Shown here one piece after another: positions 9,700 to 21,366 of a DNA stretch of 64,000 nt. Within the stretch, counting starts at the first letter, position 1, and every line of letters begins with the position of its first letter. A model generated the notes under the pieces. The model was not told the origin of the DNA. It was given only the letters and a program-made list of their open reading frames with translations, and did not search any database. The translations under genes and the position numbers were made by a program. The stretch covers positions 4,729,232 to 4,793,231 of the forward strand of contig JBBMNZ010000001.1 of the NCBI GenBank assembly GCA_037954325.1, in the 5' to 3' direction. This DNA comes from Fistularia commersonii (taxonomy: Eukaryota > Chordata > Actinopteri > Syngnathiformes > Fistulariidae).

Positions 9700-11635
9700 G
9701 CTGTGCCTGTTTGATGTGACAGATTGACTTTATTCGGAGAATGTAAAGCTGCGTTAGCGAGCTGAGCGCCGCGCCTGTCTTCCCTCATCCCTTCGGCCCT
9801 TTGTTTCCGTAGCGACCTGAACCCCCCCCCACCCCCACCCCCCGACCACCGTCCCCTCCTGAGATTACAAAACGCCCCGGGCATTGTTTGGTTTGGAAAA
9901 AACAAATCCCCGACTAGGGCTCGGCCACGTCCTGCCGGCCCACTCGTGCAAATATGGGTATCGACGGAGTGCGTGCGAGCGAGCGCTAACAGGAAGTCCT
10001 TGACCGAGTCCCAGACGGTCGGTCCCCGGTGGCCCCGTCCACCCGTGATGTGTTTACCAAGGGTTACAATTGATGTGCTAAAATATTGATAAGGGACACT
10101 TTATAGGCTCGGGAGGGGGGCGGAGGTTATTGACCCCGGGGGGGCCGGCGAGGAGCGCCGATCGTTGATGAAAAGAAGCTGTGTTTATCCAACCAGGTGA
10201 ACACTGCTGAGTCTGCAAGCCGGTGTCCAGGGGTTTAATAAGCCCATATGAAGGCCAGCGGGTCTTCTTACCCGGCCGCCATTTTTTTATTTCTTTTTTT
10301 TTTTTGAAGTGCAAATGACCCGCCACGCCGATATTGACGGCGTCGGCGGTGACACCCGCGGCCTCGGGCGAGGTCAGCGCTAGCGGAGGCTTTCATTGTA
10401 ATGCCCGCTCCACGGGGACTCTCTGGACACAGTAGCCCGGCCCTCCAGCCCCTGCCGGCTGTTGCGCCGCACAAACCCTGCCTGATGAGGGCAAGGCGGC
10501 GGCGGCGGCGGCGGTGGTGCTTGCTGGCCCTGCGGATCAGGAAGGTGCTACCCCGGCTGTCAGATGGTGGGGGTGGGGCGGGGGGAGTATTGACTTAAAT
10601 AGCTTGACCCGGCGCATCCCTGATGGCTCTACCTTTTTACCCCGACCCCTGAACCTGTCTCGCCGCTGCAGCGTACGGCGGTGTGTTCAGAGCCCCCCCT
10701 CCCTTTTCTCCTGTCCGAGTAAATTAAACCGCAGGAAAGGAAAGGTAAAAAAAAAAAAAAAAAAAAAGGAAAGGAAGAAAAATGTCCCGACAGTTTAATT
10801 ATCCAACTCAGCTTCCGGGGCCTTGAGAAACAGCAGGTTGGGTTTAGTCTCCTTAATCCCGACCTGCCGTTAACACCCCGCTGCCGCCGACGACCCGGGG
10901 AGAACGTCGGCGTCCGCGAATGATAATGAACGAGAATCCGAGCGCACGCCTTGCGGTCGGAGGCGGAAAAAAAAAAATACACAAGTCGGGGAGAGAGATA
11001 TAAGGTGCGAAGCCTTTTCCTGGAGAAAGTGAGGAGGTGATTGGCTAGTTATCGCGTTCGCGGCGCCGCACGAGGGCGAGCGAACGCGCCACGATCCCCC
11101 CCCCCCCCCGGTCCGATCCAAGGCGAGCGTGCTTCCGCGAAACCCCGCCTTCTTAACGGCGTGTCATTACGGTCCGGCTCCTGTGCCGGCGGCTGGCCTG
11201 CAGGGGGCGCCGCACGCCGCTCGTAAAACTTCCTCTGTGCACGAATGAATTCGATCGGTCGTCTCCGGCTCCGACACATCGCGACCCATCTATGAATATT
11301 TGACACCTCCAGCTCGGTTTGATGCGCCACCATCGATCATTTCGTACTCGGTAGGCTCGGACTCCTGGTCGCCGGCGGGGAACGTTGTTACGTGGAGAAA
11401 GTAGCGAATCCATATCTTTAGATTCTATTCGAAACCTGTTGTTTTGCGGATATAAGAGCCGAGTTTAAGCCCAAGCCGGGGCGGGGGGGGGGGGTCGCCT
11501 TGTAACCCGACCGCGGGGTTGTTTTTTTTTTTTTTTTTCGCCATACGAGCGAAGCCCTTGGTTTTTTTTTTTTAGGCTCGGCGCTGCAAGCGGAGCCTCC
11601 CCCCCCCCCTCACCAACCACTTCTTCAAAACGCTC
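9700..11635. other. GC-rich unique noncoding DNA
   Basis: No gene is supported. It holds a short GGC repeat (10495-10515), a poly(A)-rich tract at 10748-10766, a run of 14 C at 11096-11109 and a CTCF-like word (CCTGCAGGGGGCGCC) near 11197. ACAGGAAGT occurs at 9989. Overlapping frames at 10870-11413 are open in several phases on both strands, as expected for GC-rich DNA with few stops. Confidence 0.6.
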
Positions 11636-11639
11636 CGGC

Positions 11640-11870
11640 ACCGCTTTGAGTGAAATATTCAGATTGGGAGAGCGCAGCCGCGTGTTAACTTGTGTAATAG
11701 GCCGACGCACGGCCGCTCCTGAACTTGGGCGCCAAATTCCCGTGTTATAACAATGTTATAATGATGGCTGCCTTCCGGTTTCCATGTAAATTCTCCCGGC
11801 TGCGCCTTCGCCACATCATTACTCCCAGTTTTTTCCCGCGTGGGGTTCACCATGTATATTTAATCCCCCC
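11640..11870. promoter_or_regulatory. Conserved-noncoding-like segment
   Basis: A complex, balanced stretch with GAAATATTCAGATTGGGAG, CCGTGTTATAACAATGTTATAATG (two TGTTATAA words nine bases apart) and CATGTATATTTAATCC. It is not repetitive elsewhere in the window. Conservation is inferred. Confidence 0.25.
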
Positions 11871-12300
11871 CTCACCTTATTAGAAGCACAATTTTACTGC
11901 CCCAGCCCCCCCCCACCCCCCACCCATTTCCATTCTCCTCACGGGCCAAACCGCCGTCTTCTCCGGGAGGCGTTTAGGGAACCGCCGGTAATCAGCCGAC
12001 TACTTCAGGGACGCCCCATTAGGAGCAAGCGCCGCAACTTTGTCCCGCGCTGACAAGCTGCAGGAACAGCGTGCCGGTTACACCAGGCGGGGATGATCAA
12101 AAACGGCCCATCACGCTCGCACCCCACTCCCGCATCCCCCTCCCACTCGCATCCTGTCAGGCGGCGGCGTTAACGTGGCGGGCGTGTCAGCCTGGTCAGA
12201 TGAAAAACAAAAATAGATCCGGGCGTGATAAGGGAAACGTGGAAAGTGGTGGAGCTTCGGTGTTTTTGCCTCTATCGGGCGGAGGAGGGGGGGGGGATAT

Positions 12301-12350
12301 AGGTGTGTGAGTGTGTGTGTGTGGGTGGGTGGGTGTGTGTGTGGGGGGGC
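12301..12350. repeat. (GT)n / (GGGT)n microsatellite
   Basis: GT dinucleotides alternate with GGGT tetramers and end in a run of seven G. Confidence 0.9.
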
Positions 12351-12494
12351 AACGTCCACGGTGATATTAACTCCCATCAACCCTTTGAAGTGACGGAGGG
12401 AAATCAGCTGACAGGAAACAGCTGACGGGACATCAGACAGTAGGCGGGGGGGGGGTGCACGCAGACCGATGTGCATGCAAAGACAGGTGTGCAT

Positions 12495-12495
<1 letters not shown>

Positions 12496-12525
<30 letters not shown>
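12496..12525. repeat. (CA)n microsatellite
   Basis: About 15 uninterrupted CA copies, flanked by GTGCATGCA words. Confidence 0.95.
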
Positions 12526-12527
<2 letters not shown>

Positions 12528-12589
12528 TGAACATGCATACAAAAACTGGTAGATGTAAACACACATATATACACATACATTTTATCACA

Positions 12590-12590
12590 C

Positions 12591-12681
<91 letters not shown>
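12590..12681. repeat. (TATC)n microsatellite, about 23 copies
   Basis: A perfect ATCT/TATC tetranucleotide array. It translates as an endless Ile-Tyr-Leu-Ser repeat, which explains the open frame over it. Confidence 0.97.
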
Positions 12682-12939
12682 CGAATGTACATTCATGCAT
12701 GCATGAAAAATTCAGAGTGAGTACATGTGTACTTTTAAGAATACTTGACTGTTTTTACTGCAAAAGCAGTAAAGGGCCTTTAAATATGTGTGGACTCCTG
12801 TTCTCTGGATCAGTTATAACTTTTTTTCCTCCAGTAAAATAGTGGCCTTTGTCCCCCAGTAAATCTTCCTGATTCTGTTTCCAGTTTAATCAGCTCCGCT
12901 CGCCGAGGATCTCGACAAAGTAATTTGAGAGTCTTGGAC

Positions 12940-13760
12940 GAATCGTTCAAAAGAGCCGCTTTATTGACTCATGAGTCAGGATTCGCCGTTTCTAATAGCT
13001 CATTCACAAAGTCGTCTTTGCTAGTGCTAGCTCGCTAACTGCATATTAGAGACTGGACAAAAAGTACGACTGCTACTGTAGCATTTGTATAAACATATCC
13101 AATAAATCAGTGGATTAGCCCTGTGGGAAGAGTAACAGCTCTGGTTTCTTGTTTCAATTCATGTCTCCCTTTCCCTCCCTGCTTTCTGTTGAATCATAGA
13201 GCGCTCACATTAGCCCTCCCAACTCGCTAAGTGATTGATTCACTCAATAACTTGATAAACAAATCTCTCGATAGCTCACGGTAGACCTCCGCACTTGCAA
13301 AGTGAACAATTCCCTCAGTAACTCAATAAATGAATCACTTGGTAGTTCCTTTTCCCCCACTCCTGAAATGAACGACTCCTTCAATTATTCAATAAACGAA
13401 TCGTTTACTCAGCTAAACAAACGAAGCGCTCAGTAGCTCATAGTTGTCCTTCCCACTCGTGAAACGAATGATTCACTCCGGAACTTAATAAACGACTCAC
13501 TCAGTAACTCGGCGTAGCACTCCCGACTCACAAACGACTCACTCAGTAACTCAGCGTAGCACTCCCGACTCACAAACAAACAATTCACTCAGTAACTCAA
13601 CAAATGAATCGCTCAATAGCCCGTCCCGTTCGTAAAACAGACAATTTCCACAGTGAAGGTAGCAAACGAATCACTTGGTATTTCAACGAACGATTCGCTC
13701 GTTGGCTCAGCGTAGCCGCCCTATTCAGAAAACGAGTCACCGGGTTCTCATAGTTGCCCG
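12940..13760. repeat. Degenerate minisatellite with CACTCAGTAACTCA words
   Basis: A unit of very roughly 60-85 bp built from AACGAATGATTCACTC, AGTAACTCAATAAACGAATC and TAGCTCAT... CCCACTCGTGAAA recurs with heavy divergence. The best match is the pair around 13495-13580, where GACTCACTCAGTAACTC and GCGTAGCACTCCCGACTCAC are repeated almost exactly 48 bp apart. I recall similar GAATCGATTCACT repeats in other fish. No coding content. Confidence 0.7.
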
Positions 13761-14524
13761 CCCGACTCTCCCGTCACGACCGTCGTGCGAAGCGTGGTCA
13801 CGTGATCAACGGGCGCCGCGTTCAAACGATTCCTCGGGATTGCAAAGCGTTCAGAGACGCACGCCGGCTGCAGCCGGGGAGAAGGGCGGCGGTCGACCCA
13901 CCCCCCGCCGGCGCCTGCATGTGCGGACAGGAACGACTTTGGGGCCCAATAATTGTATCGCTGATGTGTCAAAACACACATGGGGGTGGGGGTGGCGCCG
14001 AAGATTCGCGTCGCCACCTTCCAGCTAGAAGGTACGGCCTGGATCTGCCTCGGCTTGCAAGGAAGAAGAACCCCCTCTTCCTCCTCCTCGCACCACGAGC
14101 TAATAGCGTATATTATTGCGGGTTTACTTTTCCCTGCGGTTGCTGTCCGGGCGGCGTGCTCGAAGGCGAGAGAGACTGTCACCTTCACCTGCACGTCTCG
14201 CCCAGGCAGGTGAAACAAGCGCCACCTGTATTTTCCACCCGTACGGGATTCGATGGATTCGACGGGGAGACGGCGACGACTCTTTTTCTCACCCGGCGTG
14301 GAAACGGCGGCCGTTAATCAATACGGCTTTCCCTCACTGTCCGTCTGCCGGCCCGTCCTCGTCCAACTATGACAAACATATAACCCGCGCCGTTTTTTCG
14401 CTTACTTCCTGTCACGACCGGATATCCGGCGCCATTAAACGCTACATTTCCCGATCCGTGGGCGCGGAGGGGAGCGTGAAACTTTTCCTCCTTCCTCCGC
14501 CCCGTCTTTTAAACCATTTACCCC

Positions 14525-14560
<36 letters not shown>

Positions 14561-14765
14561 GCCACCCTCCCGCGTTTGACAGGCGGCGCCGTCACCGTGC
14601 GCTGATACTTGCTGGCAGGTCTGGGCTCTTAAACAGAAAAAAAAAAAAAAATTAAAATTAAACCCATCAGTCTGATTTCTCTCGGTGCTGCGGGAAGGAA
14701 GTGCAGCGGCGAGCGGGAGCCAATCTGTTGATTAATCATCTGGCGTGGGCGGAGGGGGCGGGATG
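13761..14765. other. GC-rich noncoding DNA with many overlapping open frames
   Basis: Frames of 77-187 codons are open in two to four phases at once between 13750 and 14650. Their products are Arg/Pro-rich with no domain. A (CCG)n run at 14527-14555 codes poly-Pro in one frame. This is the expected behaviour of stop-poor GC-rich DNA. A complex segment at 14085-14260 may be regulatory. Confidence 0.55.
14527..14555. repeat. (CCG)n microsatellite
   Basis: About nine uninterrupted CCG copies. Confidence 0.95.
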
Positions 14766-14769
14766 ACTT

Positions 14770-14910
14770 CCGCTCCAGCACACTGTTCACGGGGAGAGCT
14801 TTTTTCATGCTTTATTTAGCAGAGCGTCATCCTGATTAGCGCGGGGAGACACTTTGAGCGGCACAATGACTAAATCCGACCTGTCAGCGGCTTTTACCCG
14901 CCGATGACGG
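14770..14910. promoter_or_regulatory. Conserved-noncoding-like segment
   Basis: Contains TTCATGCTTTATTTAGC, CATCCTGATTAGCGC and GCACAATGACTAAATCC in non-repetitive DNA. The texture suggests an enhancer. No alignment was possible. Confidence 0.25.
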
Positions 14911-15034
14911 CGGCGGCCATGACGGCGGCAGGGACCGGGCGTGCCACCGGTTTTGCCAAATGCAGCGTTTTAGAAAGGGGGGGGAAAGTCTCGCCCTTTC
15001 GCCGGCGTTTTGCAGCGGGCTCTAAAGAGGCCGC

Positions 15035-15050
15035 GGGGGGGGGGGGGGGG
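15035..15050. repeat. Poly(G) run
   Basis: 16 consecutive G, followed within 40 bp by C-rich runs (15076-15100), so G-rich and C-rich tracts lie close together. Confidence 0.93.
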
Positions 15051-15452
15051 AAGGGGTTGAATATTCGATCAACCCCCCCTCCCCCTCCCCCCGCCCCCCG
15101 ACCTTGACGCTACGCTCCGCGTTCGCTAGCTGCTGCTCAGTCAGACGGCTTGACTGCTCGCCATCGATCGGCGCCCCCGGCCTCAAATGTCAATACCGGC
15201 TCTTTTGGCCCGTGTCGCAAATCAAATCATCTTCATTGATCACGGCGGCGGCGGCGGCGCCGGGCCTGGTGGAGCAGGTGGCTCTCCTGCAGCGGCGGCA
15301 GAGCCGGGGACGGAGGCGGTCACTTCACGGTCCAGCGGCTCACCTGTCAGCTGACAACACTTTTTCCCTTTTTTTTTTTTTTCCCCCCCTCTCTTTCTTG
15401 CAAAAACACATCTTCACTGACCTGTGGCCACCATTAGGAGGGAGGCTAGCGT

Positions 15453-15489
15453 GCACACACACACACACGCACACACTCACACACGCATA
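15453..15489. repeat. (CA)n microsatellite, interrupted
   Basis: CACACA broken by CGCA and CTCA. Flanked by a 14-base poly(T) tract at 15369-15382. Confidence 0.9.
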
Positions 15490-15599
15490 CGCGCTGTTAG
15501 CACGTCGCAGTCAGCTGAGACAAAATGATGCGGACAGAGGCGGTAAAATGTTTGCTGGTTCCTGAGAGATGGGAAGTGACGGGTTCGAAAAGAAGATGT

Positions 15600-16090
15600 C
15601 AAAATAAAATGTCACTCTGGGTCCCATTACATAAAAACAGCTTCGACTATTAATATAATAACAATCAATAGTGATAAATAACTCCAAATACACATTAAAT
15701 ATATAATATGAGATAATATTTATCTTACTAATAAGTATAATAAAAGCAATCATGCATATTTCATATGTGTGTAAATTTATGGTCAATATCATTATAATTG
15801 AATAGATATATTGAACCTATCGACAAGAACACATATAAAAATGTTATGCATAGCATAATAATAAAAACAACAACAATAATCTGTGATAAATATTAATAAT
15901 TATAACAATAATAATGGGTATTACAGCTGTATTGCTATTTTTACAACAAATATATACATATATATTATATATGAATGCAATAATATAAAATAAATACATA
16001 TGTTTATGTTTTAAAATATACATTTTTTATTAGATATAATATCAGAAAAAAAGCAAATTTTCATAATTGTTTCTATTATTATTGTACAAT
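15600..16090. other. AT-rich island
   Basis: Strongly AT-rich DNA with ATATAATAT and AATAATAAT words and no gene. It interrupts GC-rich DNA on both sides, so it stands out as a sharp composition change. Confidence 0.7.
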
Positions 16091-16099
16091 TGTTCTTCC

Positions 16100-17295
16100 T
16101 GTTTAATTGGCTCCACCCCTCTCAAAGAGTAGATTAGCACGGTTAGCATGGTTAGCATGATTTCAATCAATATGAAGCGCCTCGCGTCGCACCGTCATTG
16201 GCCGCTTCTACGTGACGCAGTCACATGACCTGGTTTTGAGCTTTTTGGAGGAGAGGAAAAAAAAAAAAAACGCCTAAAATGAAGTTTTTTTTCACTTTGA
16301 AAAAAAAAAATCCGACCCCGAATCCAATGTTATTTGATCTCACCGCCAACGACCTTCTGGTTTCTCCATCGCTGTGCATGCAGGTGTTATTAACGTGTAA
16401 TTACAGAATTATAGACGTCCAACGGGGGTCGATCTTGAAAGCAGATCTTAAAAGGCGGTGAAAGACGGAGACAAAAATCAGATTTGGCAGGAAATGGTCA
16501 CGGAGGCCTGACATCTCACTTCCTGCCTCGTCTCACCTTCAGCTTTCCGGCATGAAACTTCTGTAATTAATTATCGCTCCAAGATATTTTCCTTTTTTCT
16601 TTTTGAATATTAAAATGACTTTTATCCTGACAGAAAACAAACCTCAATGATAAAAAAAAAAAAAAATCCTGAAAAAAAAAAAAACTTGCACTTGTCTTTT
16701 GTTTTCCCCACTCATCATGTGTTATAAACATGCAATAAAGGAATTTTCAGCGCAAATTCGAATTCTAAAGCCCCTCCGAAATGGGTGTGAATTTCACATG
16801 GGATATTCGGTCGACATGGCGACGGGGAGAAGCGACATCGGCGTTATTCGGCGAACGTTGCCTTCAAGTGTCCAAGTTGAGAAAACAACAACAAAAAAAA
16901 TAAATAAACAGGAAAAAGTCACGCAGAGACGGGAGACAAAGAGCCTCCTCCTTGTCCTCCTCCTCCTCCTCCTCCTTTTCATGGCGTTGATAAGCGATGA
17001 AAGCGCGCTCCCTTCTTTTTTTTTTTTTTTTTTTTTTCCGAATGTCACTCTGCGAGCGCAGGAAGAAAATCTTTTCCACTCCGGATCGGACCATTTGAAG
17101 TCGCTCTCCGTCTTCTTGTCTCATTAAACATAAAATAAAAATTCAAATCAACTGTTTACCCTGTTACTTTAAAACCCGCAATTTACCCTCAATCCGCCAG
17201 ACACCTCGCAATTAGGCCGCCCCCCCCCCCCCCCCCCGCCATAAACCCCCCCCCGCCGCCGCCGCCGCCATCCCACCACCAAAAACCACCCCTCC
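16100..17295. other. Noncoding DNA with homopolymers
   Basis: It contains GGTTAGCATGGTTAGCATG near 16140, many A-runs of 9-14, a CTC-rich mirror tract at 16944-16978, a poly(T) at about 17017-17037, a run of 17 C at 17221-17237 and a short CCG run at 17254-17269. No gene is supported. Confidence 0.6.
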
Positions 17296-17299
17296 CTGC

Positions 17300-17500
17300 A
17301 TTTAGTCTGTTTTCTATAACAAACCCTTATTAATCACCCGGGAGATCAAAGTGACGCCGGCGAGGAATTTTTAAATATTTAAATCTCCTCCATTCAAATC
17401 TGATTCCAGATCAAAGAATCCCGCTTTAATTTTTTGCCAGGCGCCTCGGCGAGACGTGCACACAAACTCCAATTAGGTAGCGCACGTATCAGCGCGCCAG
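17300..17500. promoter_or_regulatory. Conserved-noncoding-like segment
   Basis: Contains CAAACCCTTATTAATCACC, TTTTTAAATATTTAAATC, and AAACTCCAATTAGGTAGCG in complex DNA, with ATCAAAG words (17345, 17411) that resemble TCF/LEF or SOX sites. Conservation is inferred. Confidence 0.3.
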
Positions 17501-17574
17501 GAGGGGCTGATGGAGTGGCTGGTCCTCAGATGTTACCTGGATGACAGGTAAACTCCAGGTGCTTCAACGGTCGG

Positions 17575-17616
17575 TTTCTTCTTCTTCTTTTTCTTCTTTT
17601 TCTTCTTTTTCTTCTG
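17575..17616 (+). repeat. Pyrimidine mirror repeat (CTT/TTTTTC)
   Basis: TTCTTCTTCTT and CTTTTTCTTCTTTTTCTTC form a near-perfect mirror tract of about 40 pyrimidines, a sequence type able to form intramolecular triplex in supercoiled DNA. Confidence 0.85.
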
Positions 17617-17679
17617 CCGGAGGGAGGGAGCGGAGGGTTTGACCTTTGACTTCGACTGGGAGAAAAAAAAAAAAAAAAA

Positions 17680-17795
17680 ATCTTCGTCCGTAATTAAATC
17701 TGACATTTTTAATTAGCTTTTAATTCCTTTCAAATGTCACGCTTCAGTACTGTCATTCTGACGGGCCGTTTTAATTTATTTGTTTACTCATTTGT
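17680..17795. promoter_or_regulatory. Conserved-noncoding-like segment
   Basis: Contains GTAATTAAATCTGAC, TTTTTAATTAGCTTTTAATTCC and TTTCAAATGTCACGC: three homeodomain-type TAATTA cores in 60 bp. Confidence 0.28.
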
Positions 17796-17799
17796 TTAA

Positions 17800-18310
17800 C
17801 TCTTTCTCTCTCTACACACATATACACATTTGAACTCTGCATTAATATATTTTATTATGATATTAAAATGTTTTTCTCCCCATACGTATTTATTTATGTG
17901 TTTACCAAACAACTTACTCATTTATTCATTCTTTGATTTATTTATCTACCCCCGTCACATATTATTACATTTATATTTATTTATTCATTTATTAAACTCC
18001 CTTTTTCTCTCTCTTCATATATATATATGTATAAAAAATGTACTTTTTATAATTTATTCATACATCTATTTATCATTATCATTTTTCTCCCCGTCAATTT
18101 TATTTATGCGTATATCAAACTACTATTTATTCATTTTTTTATTGATTTATCTCTGTTTACTTATATTTATTCTTTCTATTTGCTCTGCTGCTTTATATTA
18201 TTCGATATATCAACAATCACCGATCTGTACCATTTTTCCCTCGTTGTCATAATTTCATTCTCACGATTGTTGTTTAGTTGTAGTAAACAATAGTACTGAA
18301 TATAATCCGT
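17800..18310. repeat. AT-rich degenerate ATTTATTT(C)ATT repeat
   Basis: Words such as TTTATTTATTCATTTATT, TTTATTCATAC and CATTTATATTTATTTATTC recur for about 450 bp. Frames over it are Phe/Leu/Ile/Ser-rich and look like membrane segments, but this is composition only. Confidence 0.65.
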
Positions 18311-18344
18311 ATAGGCTAAAAAATAGCTAAATAAATGTATGTGT

Positions 18345-18805
18345 AGAAGTAGCATCTGTCTATAAGTCGCAGGTGTCCACTTTGTAACACTAGATATTTA
18401 TATAGAAACCTTTTTTTTTTTTTACTTTCAGTGATCGCTATCTTGGTTTTCCTCCTGCGCGGTAAAACCGTTAAAGTCGTCTTCTTCTGTGTCGGAATCG
18501 AACGGCACCAAAATTTCACCATAATTTCATCGGTCCGATGTGACGAGGCTAAATGTTTTTAGCGGCGTGAAGCTTGTTAGCCCCCCCCAAAAAAACAAAA
18601 AAATCAGCCGCATTGGTGTTTAAGCGCAGAAAGCGTGTGAGAAATGTAGCGACTTATAGTCAAAAAGTCAAGTCGACTTTTCAAAAAAAAAAAAAAAAAA
18701 GCATAAGAGAACAACAACTTTTGATGCTGAGGTAGATATTATAGGGTTTGATTTTTAAAGTGACAAAATACTGTATATATTATAGCCCGGAAATTACAGT
18801 ACAAG
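18345..18805. repeat. Remnant of teleost 'ACTATAAGTCGC' interspersed repeat
   Basis: The left end carries CTGTCTATAAGTCGCAGGTG (18356-18375) and the right end carries GCGACTTATAGTC (18649-18661) and TTATAGCCCGGAAATTACAG (18780-18799). A fish repeat whose ends read ...GCGACTTATAGTCCGGAAAATACGG is familiar to me, and the two ends are in opposite orientation as expected. The interior has no coding capacity. The exact boundaries are uncertain. Confidence 0.5.
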
Positions 18806-18809
18806 AAGT

Positions 18810-19529
18810 AGAAATAGTGATAATATTGCATTTCTTTGGACAAAAACATCCATTTTCATGGACGTCACTCCTCTGAACTACCAAAAGTTATTGTGAAAGA
18901 AAGTTTTGAATTCCAGAAGGGTGTAGTTTATTCTGGTCCAGCAGCAGGAACCCGAGAGCTGATCTGAAGGTTCCTCAGACGGACGGGAAGCTGGAGAAGG
19001 TGTCAAAAAGAGGCCAAAGCGAAGTAAGGGGGAGCGAAAAGGCGGTCGACGGAGAACCCGTGGAGCTCGGGGGGACGGAGGGGGAATAATTAGCGATCAG
19101 ACAAAGAGCGGGGCGAAAGGCCGGGAATAAGAGTCGAGATAAAAACCGTAAAATGATGAAAAATAAAAATCCAGACCGCGGCAGAAGTGATAACACTCCA
19201 AAGATGGGTTTCTGTTTCTTTGGGGGGGAAAATGAAAGAAATTTAAAAAGAAAAAAAAAAAAAAAAAAACATCCTTGGAGAAGGGTTTTTTTTATTTTTT
19301 TTCTGTCTTTCTTTAATATTACTTCTTTCAAAAAAATAAAATAAAATCATTGAAAATCCAGTGAATGCTGGCATTTATTTGATTCTGAGTTTTTGATATT
19401 TTTTTTTGTGTTTTTTGGGGGGGGAGTTTTCTTTTCACTCTTGGAAGCAATGTGAGATTTTTGCTCTTGATTTTGACCGTGGGCTTCTTAATGTCGGTAT
19501 TATAAAGCATTTATTACAGGGTTATAAAG

Positions 19530-19563
<34 letters not shown>

Positions 19564-19775
19564 TATATGTAGCAAAGGCCATGTTTTACTTCAGCAAGTG
19601 ACACATCCCCACCTTATTCCTCTGCAAGGTGGATATTAGACCTTTGACCTCTGCCCTGTGGGTGTTGCCATGGAGACGTCAGCAGTAATAATATAATGGA
19701 TGGCCCTTTTTTTGCCATAACCAATGATGGGGCTAATTTTGAAGAGGCCGCTGATGTAGCATTAAGTTGCATTTG
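18810..19775. other. Noncoding DNA with A-runs and a CA repeat
   Basis: No gene is supported. It holds long A-runs (19251-19269), a G-run in 19419-19426 and a CA array at 19531-19561. Lys/Phe-rich frames come from the A- and T-runs. Confidence 0.65.
19531..19561. repeat. (CA)n microsatellite
   Basis: About 15 uninterrupted CA copies. Confidence 0.96.
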
Positions 19776-19779
19776 ATGT

Positions 19780-21090
19780 AAACTGTGTTTTAACTAATGC
19801 GTAACTAGTAACAAATAGCAGGACCTGTAAAACTAATATCTGTGTTCTTACGACTGCGTAACAATTGACATCGCGTTTTAACCAACGCGTTAAAGTAACA
19901 ACAGTCGCAGATACAGTGGTTCTTTAAAATACAAATCACTTTATATACAATTTTTTTTAAGGTATAAAATGCAATATGAGCAAATTTTATCCTTGGAATT
20001 TAAAAAAAAAAAATGATATGAATACGAGGGGGAGAAAATCAAAATTCAAAATTTGCTGATTCATATTACAACACTAGACGTTTTACAATAATTATTATAC
20101 ATAATTTTTCTTTCCGATGTCCCTTACATTATTAATATCCTTCTTTTTCAGGGTTTTTCCACATTAATATCCTCATTTATGAGTTTCTGACGGGGGGGGG
20201 GGACAATTTACTTTTTTTTCTGTTATTTTAAATGAGGAAAATTCATTTAAGATACATAAAAATCAACATACAAACCCAATTCTGAAAGAAATTAAATTCA
20301 TAGCTTAAGAAACCACTTCACTGTGTAACAACCAACAGTCATGTTGTAATTACTGTGTAACAACTAGCAGCTGGTTTGTATTTACTGCCAAAGAACAGTG
20401 TTTTATTTAACGCAAAATAATTAACAGTCATGTTGTAACTAATGCATAAAAAATAACAACTGCTGAAACTACAACAGTCGTGTTGTAATTACTGAGTAAC
20501 AACTAACAGCTGGATTGTAAGTAGTGTATAACATGTTAAACTGTTGCAACTACTGTGTAACAACCAAAAGTCGTGGTGTAATAACTGCGTAACAACCAAC
20601 AGGTGGATTCTAACTGCTGCAAAACAACTTTTATTTAATGCGTAATGACTAACTGCCGTGTTGTAACCAATGCATAAAAAGTGAGAACTGTTGTAACGAC
20701 TGTGTAACAACCAAGTCACGTTATAATTACTGTGCAAAAACCAACAGCCGTGTTGTAATTATTGTGTCACAACTACTAGCTGGATTGTAACTGCTGTAAA
20801 ACAACTTATATTTAACCAGAACAACTTAATGCGGTGTTGTAATTACGGTGTAATTACTGGTTCATAACTGCAGCAAAACCACTTTTATTTAAAGAGTAAT
20901 GACTGCAGCCGTTTCATGACTAATATATAACAGCTAGTTGCAAATATACACAGGAAGTAAATAAGTCCAGTTGCTATGACAAGAAGATTTTAACAATAAA
21001 TACAGTGTTAGTAGTGTGTAACAACCGCTGGATATGTTCAAACTATACAGAAAGAGTAACTATTGGGTTTAAACTGATATATAACAACTG
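19780..21090. repeat. Long degenerate minisatellite with GTAACAACCAACAG words
   Basis: Short units built from ACTGTGTAACAACTAACAGC, TGGATTGTAACTACTG and CGTGTTGTAATTACTG recur about 20 times over 1.3 kb. A higher-order copy is visible: TTTTATTTAACGCAAAATAA ... TAACTAATGCATAAAAA (20400-20452) matches TTTTATTTAATGCGTAATGA ... TAACCAATGCATAAAAA (20630-20681), so a block of about 230 bp has been duplicated. No coding content. Confidence 0.75.
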
Positions 21091-21094
21091 ACCG

Positions 21095-21333
21095 CCCTCT
21101 GGAGTGACGTCAGAAATGCCATCAGCCGCACGCCAGCACCAAATATTCCCACGCCGCCCAAATAAGCGCGAACAGGAAGTGGCGGCCACTTCCACTAAAA
21201 AAAAAAAAAAAAAAGAAAATCAGAATAAGAGGTTGGATTGAATCATAAAGCCTCCTCTAATTAGACCGCGACACGACGTGCCACACAAAGTAATTGCTGT
21301 CGTGTCCCTGTCAAACTGTCTCATTATCGCCGC

Positions 21334-21366
<33 letters not shown>

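Noticed and set aside
12455..12706. Ile-Tyr-Leu-Ser repeat proteins (also at 26635-27032 and 50856-51113)
   Set aside because: They are the translation of TATC/GATA microsatellites.
13748..14655. Long overlapping frames (up to 187 codons)
   Set aside because: Several phases on both strands are open at once in GC-rich DNA. Products are Arg/Pro-rich with no domain.
17830..18293. Hydrophobic frames resembling membrane proteins
   Set aside because: They come from AT-rich ATTTATTT repeats; both overlapping plus phases look equally hydrophobic.
18490..18515. Box-B-like GTTCGATTCC on the minus strand, suggesting a tRNA
   Set aside because: The surrounding bases do not pair as a T arm and there is no A box or acceptor stem.
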